From NCBI RefSeq assembly GCF_014805625.2, contig NW_023998414.1, positions 41,041,079 to 41,105,078 on the forward strand: a stretch of 64,000 bases of DNA, given 5' to 3'. Made by a program: the position numbers and the translations under genes. The notes beneath the pieces are model-generated. The model saw only the letters and a program-made list of their open reading frames with translations, did no database searches and was not told the origin of the DNA. The DNA comes from Glossina fuscipes. Taxonomy: Eukaryota; Arthropoda; Insecta; Diptera; Glossinidae. Shown here piece after piece: positions 1 through 14,192 of the stretch (position 1 is the stretch's first letter; each line of letters begins with the position of its first letter).

Positions 1-474
1 TATGAACAACAGCAGAGAATAGTACAAAAGCGAAACATAGTGCGGAAATAAGTGAATTTAAGGCCTATAGAAATACCAACGTTTTCGATCTACTTTTCGG
101 AAAACGAATATTTGATTCAAGGTATTTTCAAATTTTTCACTTGTTTAATCGTCGCAAAAATGCTGACCCCTCCAACGACAGAGTAAGTAGTTTTTGACAA
201 ACGTCACTGATCCAAGTAATCGTTTTAAAAGAGTTTATATGATGGGAAACTTTATTCTAACCTACTCTTACTTGTTTAAGCGCTCTCTGCATCTTTCGCG
301 GCAGAACTTGGTCCTGGCAAGCAGTAGCCCAGCATCCTTAGATGAAAACAAAACTGTGCCAAACTAATAGCATCAGTTTAACTTTGGATTTTGTAGCAAC
401 AAGACCGTTTGCTAGGCTGGTTTACAAAGGAAGAAAAAAAATTTGGCAGACAAACAAACAGTAGATTTGTAAAA

Positions 475-477
<3 letters not shown>

Positions 478-510
<33 letters not shown>
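478..510. repeat. (A)33 tract
   Basis: Uninterrupted A run. Confidence 0.95.
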
Positions 511-512
<2 letters not shown>

Positions 513-639
513 TTTTAAAAATATATGATATATTTTAAATAATAATCTTACTAGAAGATCGAAAAAAGGAAGAAACAAGTTATCAAAAAGAAATTATTTC
601 CAATTTCAAAAAGATTCAGAGAAAATCACTTTTTCGTTT

Positions 640-697
640 TCAAATTCAAATTCAAATATATATGTACATTCAATTCAAATTCAAATATATATGTATA
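640..697. repeat. Short tandem duplication, ~27 bp unit
   Basis: TTCAAATTCAAATATATATG occurs twice in direct succession with a short CAT-rich spacer. Confidence 0.7.
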
Positions 698-3600
698 GTA
701 AATGTAGTCGCACATATATATATGTGAGCATATGTAGACGTAGTCCAGCATAAATCATGTGCATTTTATCAAATAGGTCATAAAATATCTTTGAAATGAA
801 ATTTGACTTTCCTAGCGTGTGCAGCAGTGGTTAGTTTTTACCCTAACTTATGTGTTTGCCGCATCATATGTACACGCATGTGTCTAGGTTAGAATAACAT
901 AAGCAAGTGAGTTAATACAAGCAAACTTGATACTTAAACGGCAGTTACTCAAATTGCGGTATAAAATTAAACAAGTACACACATATAAATTAACATAAGA
1001 CCACGCGTTTCCGCCGGATATTCATACACAACGTAAAGCATATGAAAGCATATAAAATGTATGTATGTATGTATGAATGAACGTTTATCTGCATATGCAT
1101 AGGTAAGTTGTTTCGGGTGTTAGTCTATTTTCTCTACTAATTTCTCTTCTTTTTTTTTTTTTTTTTGTACGGAACATAAATATTTGTGTTTTGATTTGTT
1201 ATGTTGTGTTATGTGTTTTACTTAAGTTTTACTTCAACAACTTGTAGTCACTATTTTTATGCTACAAGCACCAACAAAACTTTTGCATACATGTATAGCA
1301 TGTATGTAGTAAGTTGAAAATGTAAAAAAAAAAAACAAGAAAAGTTGTTAGTGTTACACTTTTACGATATTTCGAATATTTTATTTTTGCCCTTGTTTTT
1401 TTCTTGGTTTCATTCCGACTTGATTATTGCTGTCATAAACAATTTTTAAAAGCATATCTTCATGTTTACGTTATAATATCATTTACCAAGTGACACGATT
1501 CTTTTCACAGTTTCTTCTTCTTGGTTTTCTTTCCTTTTTTGGCTTTTTTATTGCAGTTCATAAAACCGATTTTATGAACATAAATTTCGTTAAAAAACAA
1601 AAAAAAAAACTAAATAAATACCATAAAGTTAAATGAAAGTCTTCTTAACGGGGCATAATTTTTTCACTTAAATCGTAATAATATTATAAGGATATGTGAT
1701 ATGTACATGTGTATGTAGATAAGTGGAATCCGTTGTGATATGTGATGTAGCTGAAGATATAAAAATTTTTTGCTTTCTTTTTAAACGCTTCGTATTCATC
1801 AACATTCAAGGGCAAATACATTAATAAGTTTTTTTTTTTTTTTTTTTTGCTTTCAATAGGACCATGTTGTGAACATTTAATCCCGATTAGGACGGGATTA
1901 TGAGTCGACTTATTCAAGGCTAAGATTGCGGCTATTGTTCAATTCAAATAAAATGTGTTTCGTTACGCGTGACTCTGTTCGTATCGCACTAAACGCAAAC
2001 GATCAAGACAGGCAGCGTAAACTTTGTCGTGGACCTAAAGATCTGCTTGCCGTTGCAAACTACATTTTTCTCGCTCGTTGTTGCTCTAGGAAAATGCTTT
2101 CTTCATTTTGTTAACTGCCATCAACTGCCTATAAAATATATTAAAAAGAATTTGATTTCGAACCAACTTTTACGATAGAAAAAAAAATCACTTGTTTTTA
2201 TGGCCTGCTTGCGACAACAATATTTCGCATTAAAGTCTTCGAGGCCATATTTGCTTACCTCCCCTGACACCTTAAACAACGCGAATTCCAATTCTGAGAA
2301 CCAACTGTTGTTGTTCTCAGATGGAAGAAATTTCCTCAAAGGCCACTTATGGCCTTTACATCTTTTCTTCAGCGCAGCGTAGTTGTACGAAAAGTACAAA
2401 AATTCCAGCACTTTGAATACACCTCCTAATTTCAAATACCAACCATTTTGTGGTTCTGATATTTGAAAGACTGAAGTGGGGTGGTCTTAATGGGGCTTCA
2501 TATGGGGCTTCATAGTAGTAGAAGTAGTAGTAGTAGTATGGTAGAGTCAAGTGAAATCATCCTGAAGAGTAAGCCCGCATAGGCGTATTAATCTAAGGAA
2601 CTTTAATGGTTTGCTTAGGTCTTTGAACACTTTCCGCTTAAATTGTAAACATTCAAGACTTGGTTTGTCTGATTATTCAAGTATTTGCTTTAGAGGCCAA
2701 GGCCAATGGACAAATCCTTCCTAATGTGGCCAAACGTACTAAGACAATGATTGATTTTAATGCGTTCACACTTACGTGCGCACATTTACTATTTGCTATC
2801 TAAAATTATTTGAAGTGTTTAAGTGGTTTTCGAAGCCTTTGTGTATCAATTTTTGAATGCGTGTAATCTGCAATGAGACCGTATAAAAAGAATATATGAT
2901 TGAAAAATATGCACCTGTTTTTAAGATTTTTGAATTGATTTTTACGTAAGACTCTACTATTTTCCAATTTTCGTCTATTTAGACTGATCGTAGCTTTCGT
3001 ACTATGTGTATGACAGGATAGGTGCGAGCAAGCTAGGGAGAGAGGGGGAGGCAATAAATACTATATATGTAGTAATATAGTAATATAGATAACGATATAC
3101 TTGATCTGCACCTTTATTGTTTAGTCTTCGAAATGAATGCTCTCTTAATCACCATTAGAAGACGGACGCAATTATGTAATTTCTAGTTGCTTCCAGTTCC
3201 CTTTCACAAGTTCTTGCGTGTCCCTTAAGTATTTGTCATACGATACATATCAAGTAAAAGTGAAAATTTTCCAAATTATTACAAATTATTACTTACTACA
3301 ATCGTTTCGAGAATGAGAAGAAGTTTATAAGAGTTGATGGGAGAAAACAACATGAACAAGATAGATATGTGCATTAAGTGATTTAACTGAATTTCTTATT
3401 TTTGCAAAACTTTTATTGCATGTTAATAATGTGAACCATTCATTATATGGCGAGAATTTTTTTCGCTTACTGTTTTTGAAGTAAATACCTTTGCTGATGC
3501 ATAAAATTCTTGGGAGACGTAATGTAGTGATAAATTCTTTTTTATTTCATCTCAAGCGCGTAATATATTTTTATGCAGCATGTCATGTTATAAACTAGTT

Positions 3601-4045
3601 GCATAGTCAATAACGGAGAGGTTTTATATTATCTCGTTTCCCATTTAAAAAAAAAAGAAAAAAAAACAAACATTATACGAGATACTTAAAAGTAGCGAGA
3701 CTACAATTACTTTCTAAAAATATAATTTAATATAATAAAAGTATGATATAACATAACAAGGTGTAGTTATTAACTTCCTGTACGTTTGTTATTTGTAAAG
3801 TTATTAAAGTTGTTATAATCTCGCAGATTAGTTCCGTACATATGTAAGACCTTTGAATACCGGGATAGTGGATTAACGATATCATTATCGTTTTTATAGT
3901 CTAGTTTAGAGTAAAGAAATTAATTTTAGGACGAAGGTAGTATGAGTACTGGACTAGAAACTAAGACTAACGCTCCTACCCTTTAGTAGGGATACATAAA
4001 GTGCTTAGACTAACCATTTAAATAAACTTAAACATTTTATTGAGA

Positions 4046-4438
4046 TTATGTTCTCCAGGCCCTTTCGAGATTTCGTAGAGCTAGACGCGCCGTAAGGGTA
4101 TCTTTAAATATTGGAAAAGCTGTTTCCGCTATTGCAAATTGAAGGAGTAAATTTCTTAAGTATTCATTGGAACGTGGCAAGGATATGACCAAAGAGGATG
4201 CTTGCAAATGTTTCGATCTTCATTTTCTTAATCTTGGTTGGATATCGTCATGAAAAGAGATCAGGATTAAGTTGAGCACACCATTCAATATTGTTTCGAA
4301 GTTTTTTGTATCATACTTATGAGGGTCAATCTTTCCCGTTGTGTCATCCATAACTGATGATGCCAGAGCTGTGGATGTGATTGCTACATCTACTTGCAAA
4401 GGGACGCATATGACCTCTAGCCTCAAAAGTATTCATTT
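4046..4438 (-). pseudogene. Decayed coding-like segment, unknown origin
   Basis: On the minus strand about 129 codons run in one frame, broken only by a TGA at 4220-4222 and ended by TAA at 4046-4048. The upstream half contains MDDTTGKIDPHKYDTKNFET; the downstream half contains LLLQFAIAETAFPIFKDTL and ends in RNLERAWRT. Codon content is less AT-biased than the flanks. Further open pieces in other frames continue to about 4790, such as one containing KADFLKGSDYSLAIAGDCKR, which would fit a frameshifted relic. No family is recognised, and chance open frames of this size do occur in this window, so this is only a candidate. Confidence 0.2.
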
Positions 4439-4790
4439 TGTTTCCGTAACTGGCAATGGTATTCCTTACTTTATTACAGTTGAAATTGAAACGGTTTCAG
4501 CTAACCGTTATGGTTAACAAACTATTCATGAGGATAATCGTTTTGAGTTTGGTTTTACAAGCAATATTTATGGCTTGACACGTAGCTATAGATGTGGTTG
4601 TAAATGTTGGAGGATATGATTAACCTGGGGTAGAATATGCTTATTCTAAACTTGAACTGCGACCGCTACTACTGCATTGGCAGGGGATAGGTTGTCCCTC
4701 TTACAATCGCCTGCAATAGCAAGACTGTAATCGCTGCCTTTCAAAAAGTCAGCTTTCTCTGCGACTACAACTACCTACAGGCTCTTCTTC

Positions 4791-6179
4791 TTAGCATTGA
4801 GCCGTTATGGTACAGTTTCTCCAAATCGTGTTTAAGATCTCTACCAAGTATCGAGAATTAAAACATACGTTTTTAAAGGCGTTCGAGAAGGAAGAGGATG
4901 TAACTATAATTCCACATAAGTGCATATACAGAGTTCACAATACAAATGGAATTTTGTATAGAACAGACCTAACTATATATAGAACTGCTTCAATTCTTCT
5001 GTGTAGCTGTGCAAACGATGGCAGGTTACTGCTTGACGCTTGGTAAAAGCAATCAAAACTAATCGTAAACACAAGAAATATGTTTTTGTTTGTGTGTTTT
5101 GCCGTATACTTTATCTAAATTCAATATAGAGCGCGACAAAGACGCCACTCCTGATATCAAGGCAAGTTATATTTAGGCAAAAACGGGTGAGGACATGCAT
5201 TTACGTGTAACCGTTTGTTTAGGCAATCGGTTGTAGTACGAATAAAAAATGTATTGTGGTTGCGAAGCTAATCTGAGGAAAATAGCAAGAAAGCCTGTTC
5301 CTTTGCAGATGCTTTGAGATCACAATAGAATAGATTCCAAGGCGACACAGAGAATCGGCTGAGTCGGTTTCAAAGAGGATCCATTCATTCGACATATCCA
5401 GCGCCCAGCATATAGCGTATGGATGGATTCTGTCGACTAAACATGGCGGTTTGAATTCAAATGTTCAGGACCGGCTTGGTTTATTATTTTTGACTTCGAA
5501 AGCTTATGGCGGAATGTAATTGTCTGCTTTTTTTTCCTCATCTTGGTCGAGTACCGAATTCCTAGAGTTGAGCAATTCTCGGATGATTTTCTCCTTTCAA
5601 TCATGAACGTTAGGATTCAAAGCTGGAAGGCCGATTCCGGCATTAATGTTGTTGATGGGTGAGCTTCACTATTTGGCGATAAAGCGGTTTCAGAATGTTT
5701 GTATTCCATTTGTTGTTGTTGTCATATATGCTGATATCATATTTTAAGGTCTTCGCTATCCCCCTTAGTGAGAAATTAAATTCTAAGCAACTTGTATAAA
5801 CTTTTCCGTTGAAAAGTAAGCGCTGTATAAGGAAGAAACGCTTCGTTAGACCTCTCTTTATGAAAAATCGTTTCGAGAAATGACGGCACACAATTCCTAT
5901 CTATTTGAAACAAGTGTTTGATTAACAATTGAATCATTTGCGTTCTTCTTTCCATTTCGATTAGTCGCTTATTAGTCAACGGGGTCTGCTCTTCTTTTCA
6001 CGACAGCACATCAAAACTATAATATATTTCTTCGCCACATTTCGCCACTAATATATGCTTGCGATACACCACTGTACGCATTGTTCGCTAGCTTGGCCCT
6101 TCTTACCTATTAAGGAGCTTTCAACAGAGTCTTACTGAGAAAGGTGGTTTATTTTTGTAACAATAAAATAAAAGTAATG
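4791..6179. other. No gene seen
   Basis: Moderate base composition and several 60-80 codon frames on both strands, none with a family motif. It may contain old repeat sequence. Confidence 0.5.
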
Positions 6180-6358
6180 CAATTGCTTCTTGCGCACAAC
6201 AACAATTGTTACGGAAAGTACGCCCTTATTTGCAAAGGGGTGTAATTTTTCATATACAGTACAAAACAAGAAGTAATTCTTGCATTCTTTGATAAAAATA
6301 AAAATTGTGTTAGACAATGTGATGTAGGGTATTTTTTGGTCGGCCTAGCTTGACTATG
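6180..6358 (-). mobile_element. Family A repeat, left-end fragment
   Basis: Reverse-complemented, this matches the left ~100 bp of the 19.45 kb copy: GGCCGACC, AAATACCCTACAYCACATTG and TCTAACACAATTYTTATTTT. Only this end is recognisable; the body toward lower coordinates has been lost or is too diverged. Confidence 0.75.
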
Positions 6359-9300
6359 ATGTTTTCAATTGCTGTGATTGTGGAAATTCGATTCGAAAGA
6401 TTATGCGTCAAAGTGACTCATTTTGATACAAATGGATTTATTGAAAATGCCGGTAATTCTAGTGTTAATAATGATGGATGCAATACTCACTTTCTCGCCG
6501 CTTTCCTAATGCTCCCACTAGCCACTATCAAGCCATACTACTCTCATTTCATCTCTCAACTCCACCTTTCCAACTTGCCCACAGTCCTTCGCTACTGTGT
6601 TTGCATTAACACAAGGGAAATCTCCTGAGTAGTTGATTGAAAAAAAAAGGCAAAAAAAGTTTGCTAATTAGTACAAGTATCAGTATCAGGATGCGTGTAT
6701 AAGAGTCAATCAAATGCATATTTTTACGTTCTTCTGCTTCATTAGCTCATATTTTGGACAGCCGAACTTGAAATCAAATTGTAATTGGATCCATCACGAA
6801 TAAGAGCCGGAGATTGACTCTAGTATCAATATGTATGCTTTGAAGTTTAGTAAAGTATTGTATTTCAGTTGTCGAAGAAAAAGTTTTTCTAACAGTAACA
6901 GCTAGCGAAATGAAACAAAAGTTACAAAAACAAAAATTTACAATATTTGACCTTGCCCACGTAGGATAAATTGTAAAAGTGTAGTGTAAACAAAGGTATT
7001 AAAGAAATTAATTGCGTGATTTATACAAACTTCTATGACACGTACATTGATCCTTGTCGAAGAACGAACTTTTTTTCAAATAAACAAATAAAAAAGAGAA
7101 CATTACTAACTTAGTATCTTGGCGAAAATAAAAGAAAGTAATTTCTGGTTCGTTTCCGTTTCGCTAAGAGAAGTCGCCCCATTCAATACATTTGTCGCAT
7201 ATGTCTGATAGCGAACCATTTGTAAATGACTATATAAGTGGATTTAAAAAAGCATATCATGCGGTATCGCACTAAATCACCACATGTTCACACAATCATA
7301 CTCTTACTTAAACACTTGTACGTAACAAGCATTTATCATTGAATATAAAAACGCTCCTGTCGCTACATCTCATCTATTGGGTTGTTGTGAAAGCCACAAC
7401 ACACTACCCAAGTCATTCACATTGCACGTTACTGCTACTACTCTTTCAGTTGATAACTTGGAAAGTCCTTCCCAAATACGAAAGTATCCAAATAGTTTTT
7501 TTCGCGAATTATCTGCGATTAAAAAAATGAAATAAAAATAAAACGATTTTCATCCATAAGTTGAGATTTGACTTCCACTGAGTGCGAGTATGTATTGAGT
7601 TCACATCAAGTCCGCGACAGAAATGCCCACGAAGGTGGCCAGCGCTGGTGAAGTTTCCTAAAGTTTTAAAAAGTTTTAATGCTGTTTTGTACAACCGGGT
7701 TTACGGGTAAGTTTTTCAGTATCGATAATGACAAAGCCGAGGCCATCTTAACCTGCAAGAACTCATAGAGCCGACATAAGCAGGCACACGATGCCACGAT
7801 TTTTAAGTTTGGCTACAAACAAAAAGTGTTTAGCGATCACTTAATCCTAAAAACGCTGAACGCCTTATGTCAGTCAAATTCTCATCGTATGAAGGGCAAG
7901 CTTTTAGATTTATCTTCAGGTAGATTGCGACTCTGTAACTTACATTTCACCTTTTCCAACAATCTAATGCTCATCTCATAGCAATTGTAAGAGAAAAAGT
8001 TTGATAATATAATCTCCATATGCTTAAGTATGTGTACATATGCATGTGTATGTATTATCTGTAGGAAATTATAGTCCGCAAATGATATAATTGGGCAGGG
8101 AAGGAAAGATTGGCTTGCGTTTTGAGACAAAGAGAGTTTAAGGTTCTTTTTCGCAAAGGAAAACGAGTAAGCGCAGGTAACCTACTTTTTATCTAAATAA
8201 ATAATCTTTTGTCATATTTAAATCTATAATATAATGTATGTATATAGAAAGCAAATAATATAAAATTATATAAACCTCTGACAAAGCAAGCTATCAGTTT
8301 TAATTCAAACATTTGCATGAAAATGTAATCATTTCTTTTTTTACTATAAGTTTCTTTATATACATATATTATATATATGCACGTTTGTTTACGTATAGTT
8401 CGCATGGAAGCATTTTGCAGAATTAAGAAATCTTTGTTAGCAATCTTAACTAAATTATGGTCAGGAAGGAAGAAAGGAAAGAAAACGAAACTCTTGTCGT
8501 CATAACATAATAATTTGTTTTATTGCTGTTCCACCATAAATTTGCTTTTGTTACGTAGAAAGGTCTACATCGAAAGGTCTATAACGAGTCGTCGGAAAAG
8601 TATTTTGCTCAGAATATATTGAAATTAATTTTTTTTTTTTGCTCATTCCGTCGATTTTAAATCTATACCGACTGATAGACAATTGAGGCTAGTTCGCGCT
8701 ATCTTTACTACAAGGTGCAATATTTTTTAGATCATTTGTCTCGACAATTAGATTACGTGCAAGTATAACGATTGCCAAAAAAATTAATTACGATTTTCTC
8801 ACTTGCAGGAACAGACATGATCAACTTCTTGTTTATATAGAAATGTAGTTTAACACCAGATCAGTCCACAAAATTTGTAACATGACATATACATGTCGCC
8901 GCTATTGACAAATTCGTATAATACCATGGCATTCGGATAATTAGTTGACAAGTAACAATTGCTCTAATGACTCTGCTCTCTTAATTTCTAAAATAATGGA
9001 AAGGCCCAAGTTTAGTCTGTTGATTAAATATTGCTCCTTGATAAGAAAAAAAAAAAAAAGCTTCAAATTCGACATTGCCTTGAAAGATAAAAGTGAAAGA
9101 AAAATAGAAAGTAAAGTTATATCATATAGCTTAGGCGATTTTGCATAGACACTTTTTTTTTTTAATCGGGGACGAAAGAGATAGGCAAGGGTCCGCCGCC
9201 TAGTGGGGGTGTGCGCAATCGGTAGGTATCGCATTAAGCTTTGATTTAGCGATAACAGGCTTGGTAGTCGCGATTTTTACTTACTCGGCTGCTTACACTT

Positions 9301-12300
9301 GTCCATTAGAAAGGTCTGTTCGGAGTGGGTACCGCGTTTGCTGACTTTTGACTACAATTTTTAATAATTCACGGTGCAGTTTAATATTGCTTAGGTGAAA
9401 TGAAAAGGATTTTTTCATGCGGCATGTGACATGCGGGATGGGACACAGATTCATCGCTACACTTTAGAGTCAGTAAATCGGCAATAAGCCAAGCAGACGT
9501 TCACGACCGTCCAAAGCGACCAAAAAATTCATGTCATTAAAATCCATGCAACTTATGAACTAACAATCGCAAGGCCATGAAATGTTTGCACATTTCGTTT
9601 GAAGGCCGGCCGGTACTCTCTAAAATTCATGTGGTTTTGTTAATATTGGCGGCATCTATATATATTATTCTACGAAATTATTAACTAATGTGTTATTTCA
9701 GTCAACAAATTTATAAATTATCGATAAAGAAATGATATTAGTGGACTCGTATAATATGCACCCACAGTTTGCCTGCGTGCATGATAGATGGATGTTTTTG
9801 TTCGATTTACACGCATTTTGTTGGTAGATAGTCGTGATATCTAATACGGACGCGTGTAAAGCCGTAAGCTGAGGCGTGTATTTTGTTACGCATTTTACAC
9901 CGTAAGTTTCACGTATTCCTTTATGAACTATACAAGCTTTCGCTTTTAGAGAAGGTTTATTATTATTGGGCAAATGTAACTGAGGTCATATGTTAGAGGC
10001 AAGAAACAAACAAAAAACTTTGAGAATACGAAACCGTTTATGTGTATGCATGTGAATATCGCAAATCGTTGCTTTCCAACCCAGTACATGCTCAAATATT
10101 TATATACACATACTTACGTGCTTACTTAGTTATTTACTTATTTTGCTTACACAAGCGTCCGTAAAAACCTATTACTAAGTGATGTCACAATGAGGTCAGC
10201 CTGCTTAGTTAAGCATCATATCTTTTTATTGTTTTCGAAATCTTCAAAGTCAAAGCTTTTTCTCTTTTCGTCTTCTTGGTTTTGTTTTGTTTTGTTTTTT
10301 TTTGGCGTTTTCTCATATTTATTTGGCCTTTAACGCTTTAATAGGGCCTTCAGCAGGCTGTACCACCTTTTCGTGAAATGTTTTCCATTTCATATTTTTC
10401 GTATTTTCATAGATGCCCAAGGATGTGTTTTTGCAAGCACATGCTTGCCTTTCGCTTTTTTTTTTCGTTTTATTAAAAACTCGTTTAATAATTTAAAATG
10501 TATTAGTTAGTGGACGCACCCAGCACTTAGCACATAACGTAAGTTGAACTTTTTATGCCAAAGTGTCTTGCAACTTAGTGTTTGGTTTCGAGTTTTTAAG
10601 GTTAATGCCTTTCGAAGGCATATTTGATGCGATTGTAAGAGGTCTTGCAACTTTTTATCTAAGTTCTAAAGCAATTGACCGCAGTATGATATTGTAATGC
10701 CAGTATATATTAGTAATAAACAAACGTCCAACATATGGACATGATAAATCGATTATGTGTGTGTGTTGTGTGTGTGTGTGTGTGTGTTTATGTCATTTTA
10801 AAATAATGCGAGAAGAATTACTTTCCTGATTTTTTGAGATTTACTGTTGTTTGCTTTTTATTATTACGGTCTGAACTAAAAAATGATCTTACAGGGATTT
10901 TGCACTTGCAACGCACCGATATGGTACTTACCTACACCTACTTACTTGCACACATGCATACATGCGCGCAAATATATGCACATAAGTGTGTATCTATATA
11001 AGCAAAGCAAGAAAAAGGAAATTTTTTCTTAACAAAAGTTTTGGCTACGCACGAGACCCTCACGAAGTGTCTCTGCTGTTTTAATTGACGAGCAGATAAC
11101 ACTAGCTGTGCAGGAGTACACTGCTTCCGTGTGTCTTGAGAAATACGCTTACCACAATTACAGTACACTGTACTGACAGTTATGTTGACAGATGAGGGAA
11201 GGTGGAGGAAATACTTTAGATTTTTGCACGACATTCTTCGGAATAAGGGTACGCGAAGACGAGATCCAAACAACCAGTTTCATACGAGGACGAAGGATGT
11301 GGGATTTCATAGGTCAGGTTCAAAGATCCGGAATGCATGCAGAATACATGCATTCAAAAATCAAAAGACGAGAAGTTGGCAGTGCGCTGCCACTAATTCT
11401 TTAAATACTCGCGCACACGCACACGTACACACACACACGCATAAGGCTAAACTGCACGCACATATATATATATATATTCATCAGACGCTATCTGCCTATG
11501 CAGTTTTTACTGCGATTGGTTGATAACCATCTTATAACATTTTCTGTATGCGTAACATGTGCGCTTGGTTAACTCTGTCAATTTCCTCGAATGCCCTCCA
11601 GACGAAAACGTAGTAGAGCTTACCTCATTAAAGATGTCAGCACAAAGCTTTAATAATTTACCTTAAATGGTTCTTTTTTATATAACAGTAACTCTTGTTT
11701 ATTTTGTTAGGAATTTGTTAAGTAACAGTTTAGTGTGCGGAAAAAAATTTGATATTTTTTTCTAATAAAATTGCTAGAAAGTCGCCAACGCTCGCATTTG
11801 ACTTATCTTGTAAAATATTACGGTTCAAGCGCTATTAATAACGAGACTTTTAACTCCCCAGTGCACGCATTGGTTTATGTGAATGTGCGATTCGCCTCGC
11901 AAACGATATTAACACGACCTTCGCTTTGTGCAAATATCGTCTGTTGTGTATCCGTAAAGGATAAAATGCACATCTATGGCTTTATTGAAAATTTTTCTTG
12001 TTTCAGCGTCAGTTACTGGTGACCATAAAATAATCCGATTTAAATATGTTTTCTTTTTTGTTTTGTTATTAAGCTAGTGTTTGTGGTCGTGTTACAAATT
12101 GGCTTTTTAGCGCGTATTCTCTTCATAGAGCTAAGGCTTTAGATATTTCCCATGGCTAAATCCGCCCTGTCTCCTCTACAAAATATCACATAGCAAGAAA
12201 GTAAAGCAAACGGATTAGCAGATGACATTTTTATTACTTTTTACTGGAATCGAAAGTTTTTAGAGCAAACGTTAACCACACATCGAAACAAAGTTTAGGG

Positions 12301-12399
12301 ATTTCCCTGTGCAATGAGGCAAAGCAATTAATTGATTAACACAATTGATCCATGTATATATGTATTTTTTTTTTAAACTCATTCTACTTCCGATATAAA
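6359..12399. other. No gene seen
   Basis: AT-rich DNA with one (TG)n tract. The overlapping 111-113 codon frames near 10938-11523 run partly through ACAC/TATA repeats and show no motif. Confidence 0.6.
10755..10787. repeat. (TG)n microsatellite
   Basis: TG repeat with one interruption. Confidence 0.95.
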
Positions 12400-12745
12400 C
12401 GTAAATAAAAATGTTATGCTGCCTGGCAATAAGTTGCGGTTCAAATATTCTACTACTTCCGGCATAGGATTAAGTTTGTCCGGATGTAAGCAACACCCAG
12501 AAAGGTTTGAGATGGACCCACTTTTTACTATACCAGAAAGTGATTTTAAATCGATCGAAACGTATTTGTCTGGCCGTCCGTTGTGTTCCCTTGTGTCCCA
12601 CCTACAAGCCATAACGCCACTGGAAATGGTTTGGATCGGATCACTTTTTCGATCACCTATCATAACACGCCCTATTTTAAAAAATCCAATTAGAAATTTT
12701 TATACTATCCTCACAAAGTACACACAAGTAGATTCTGCGATTTTG
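12400..12745 (-). mobile_element. Family A-related repeat copy
   Basis: On the minus strand it has the family order GGGACACAAG, GACGGACGGCCAGACAAATA, TCGATCGATTTAAAATCA, then GCTTACATCCGGACAAACTT followed by AATCCTATGCC. These correspond to CAGACGGACAGAC, GATCGATCAG and ACGTCCGCACAAACTTAATATACC of other copies. Open frames on both strands here (12379-12663 minus, 12416-12751 plus) follow from the repeat being relatively GC-rich and are not genes. Confidence 0.6.
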
Positions 12746-13937
12746 TTTTAAATTTTTTTGATCTATCAAAAGGACTCCCCTTTACTATTGTCATAGCGAT
12801 TTCAGCTTTAGACCAACTTTCTCAACAAACTCCAAAGCTCCCAGCTTCATGCACTACTGGCGGAACTTATTCCATATCGCAATATACTCGTGATATTCTA
12901 ATGCACTCAAACACGTCCACAAGGCCTCAGAAAGTGCACAAAGTCGCGATCATCATAAATTGTGTAATTAAGTTAAGGTAAAATTATTTTTTATTACTCC
13001 TATCAAGTTAAGCGCACAGAAAGACTTTGCTATCACTTACCATATGCAAATAATGCATAAAGCAGAACGTGCGTGTACGGCTTTTGCTTGACACGTGATG
13101 TGCTAGCAAGGACTATAAAAATTTAAAATACATGATAGAGACAGTCCCGGGTGTTCTTAAAACCTAAGACCTAAGCTGAATACAAATTTCTTCTTCTTAT
13201 GTTTATGAAACTATGTGAGAACATCTTGTGATGCATTTTCCCTAGAAATATACTAAAGTGATTTCAAACCGATAAACTCACTTTTAATAGTTTTGTGTAT
13301 CAATTTACAAGCGCATGGATATATTCAAGCCTAGGGACACATGCGGTTCCTTTCTCTCTAAAGTAATTTAAACGTATATTACTGTATCTATGTATTTACA
13401 TATACATACATATGCATATAAATTTAAAATACGATTGATTCCTTTACACATTCTCTTACGTTAAATATTTACAATTTATGTTATGTAGTTCAAAGGTTTC
13501 ATGTTCTTCATATGCTACGTATTATGTTATTGTTGGACACAAATAATATGAGAAACATTATGATATTTGAACTTGTTTTACAAGATGATGCCTAGTTAGG
13601 AAACTGACAGACAAAGTCACTAATCGGCGATGCCATCTGCTCAATAATTGTAAAGCGCGGTATCGATCTAGACCTGCTTAGCAATGTAGTAGGACTTGGG
13701 CACCTTTGTAGTTTTGTGGACATTTATATATCAGTTATCGCCGCAATAATCTTTTTATTAAGTTCTTACGCCTATTTCCTGTTTATGTTGCTAAGTACGT
13801 ATGCCGCCGCATCGAATATGTTATACTTATCACCTATGCATTAAAAAAACAAAAAAAAAGAAGTAAAAACATTGCAATCGGCCACAACACACCATTAACT
13901 ACAACAAGATAAAGTGTTATGTTACAATAAACCGCGC
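12746..13937. other. No gene seen
   Basis: AT-rich sequence without recognisable coding or repeat structure. Confidence 0.6.
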
Positions 13938-14192
13938 ATGGCTCCAAAAATTGATTGTGTCCGAACCATGTTCAATGGCGTTCGTCCTTGGGCCAAAACA
14001 CACTGGAAAATACAATGACAAACATTAGGCAGACAGACCGACAAACTTGGATTGATTCGGAAAGCCATTTTCCATCGATCAGTATAATAAACGCTGGGTT
14101 TATTCAAAGTCCGCCTGAGTATTCTATACATTCGCACAAACTTAATAAAGTCCGTTTTACAAGTGGCAGTGTAGGGTATGGTATAACACATC
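13938..14192 (+). mobile_element. Family A repeat, 3' fragment
   Basis: It contains CAATGGCGTTCGTCCTTGGG, GCAGACAGACCGACAAACTT, a GATCGAT-type stretch and the right end CGCACAAACTTAATAAAGTC ... GTGTAGGGTATGGTATAA. It is clearly the 3' part of family A; the 5' part is absent. Confidence 0.65.

Larger units (their letters stand above)
1..4045. other. No gene seen
   Basis: AT-rich sequence with homopolymers and ATGT repeats near 1058-1080. The 62-codon plus frame at 1926-2114 and the overlapping frames at 2121-2435 carry no recognisable motif. Confidence 0.6.

Noticed and set aside
11182..11523. 113-codon frame with His/Thr-rich end
   Set aside because: The end is a translated ACAC and TATA tract and the rest has no motif.
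12379..12751. Overlapping open frames on both strands with protein-like sequence
   Set aside because: The DNA matches the 3' part of the family A repeat (GGACGGCCAGAC, CGATCGATTT, GGACAAACTTAAT), so the frames are repeat-derived.
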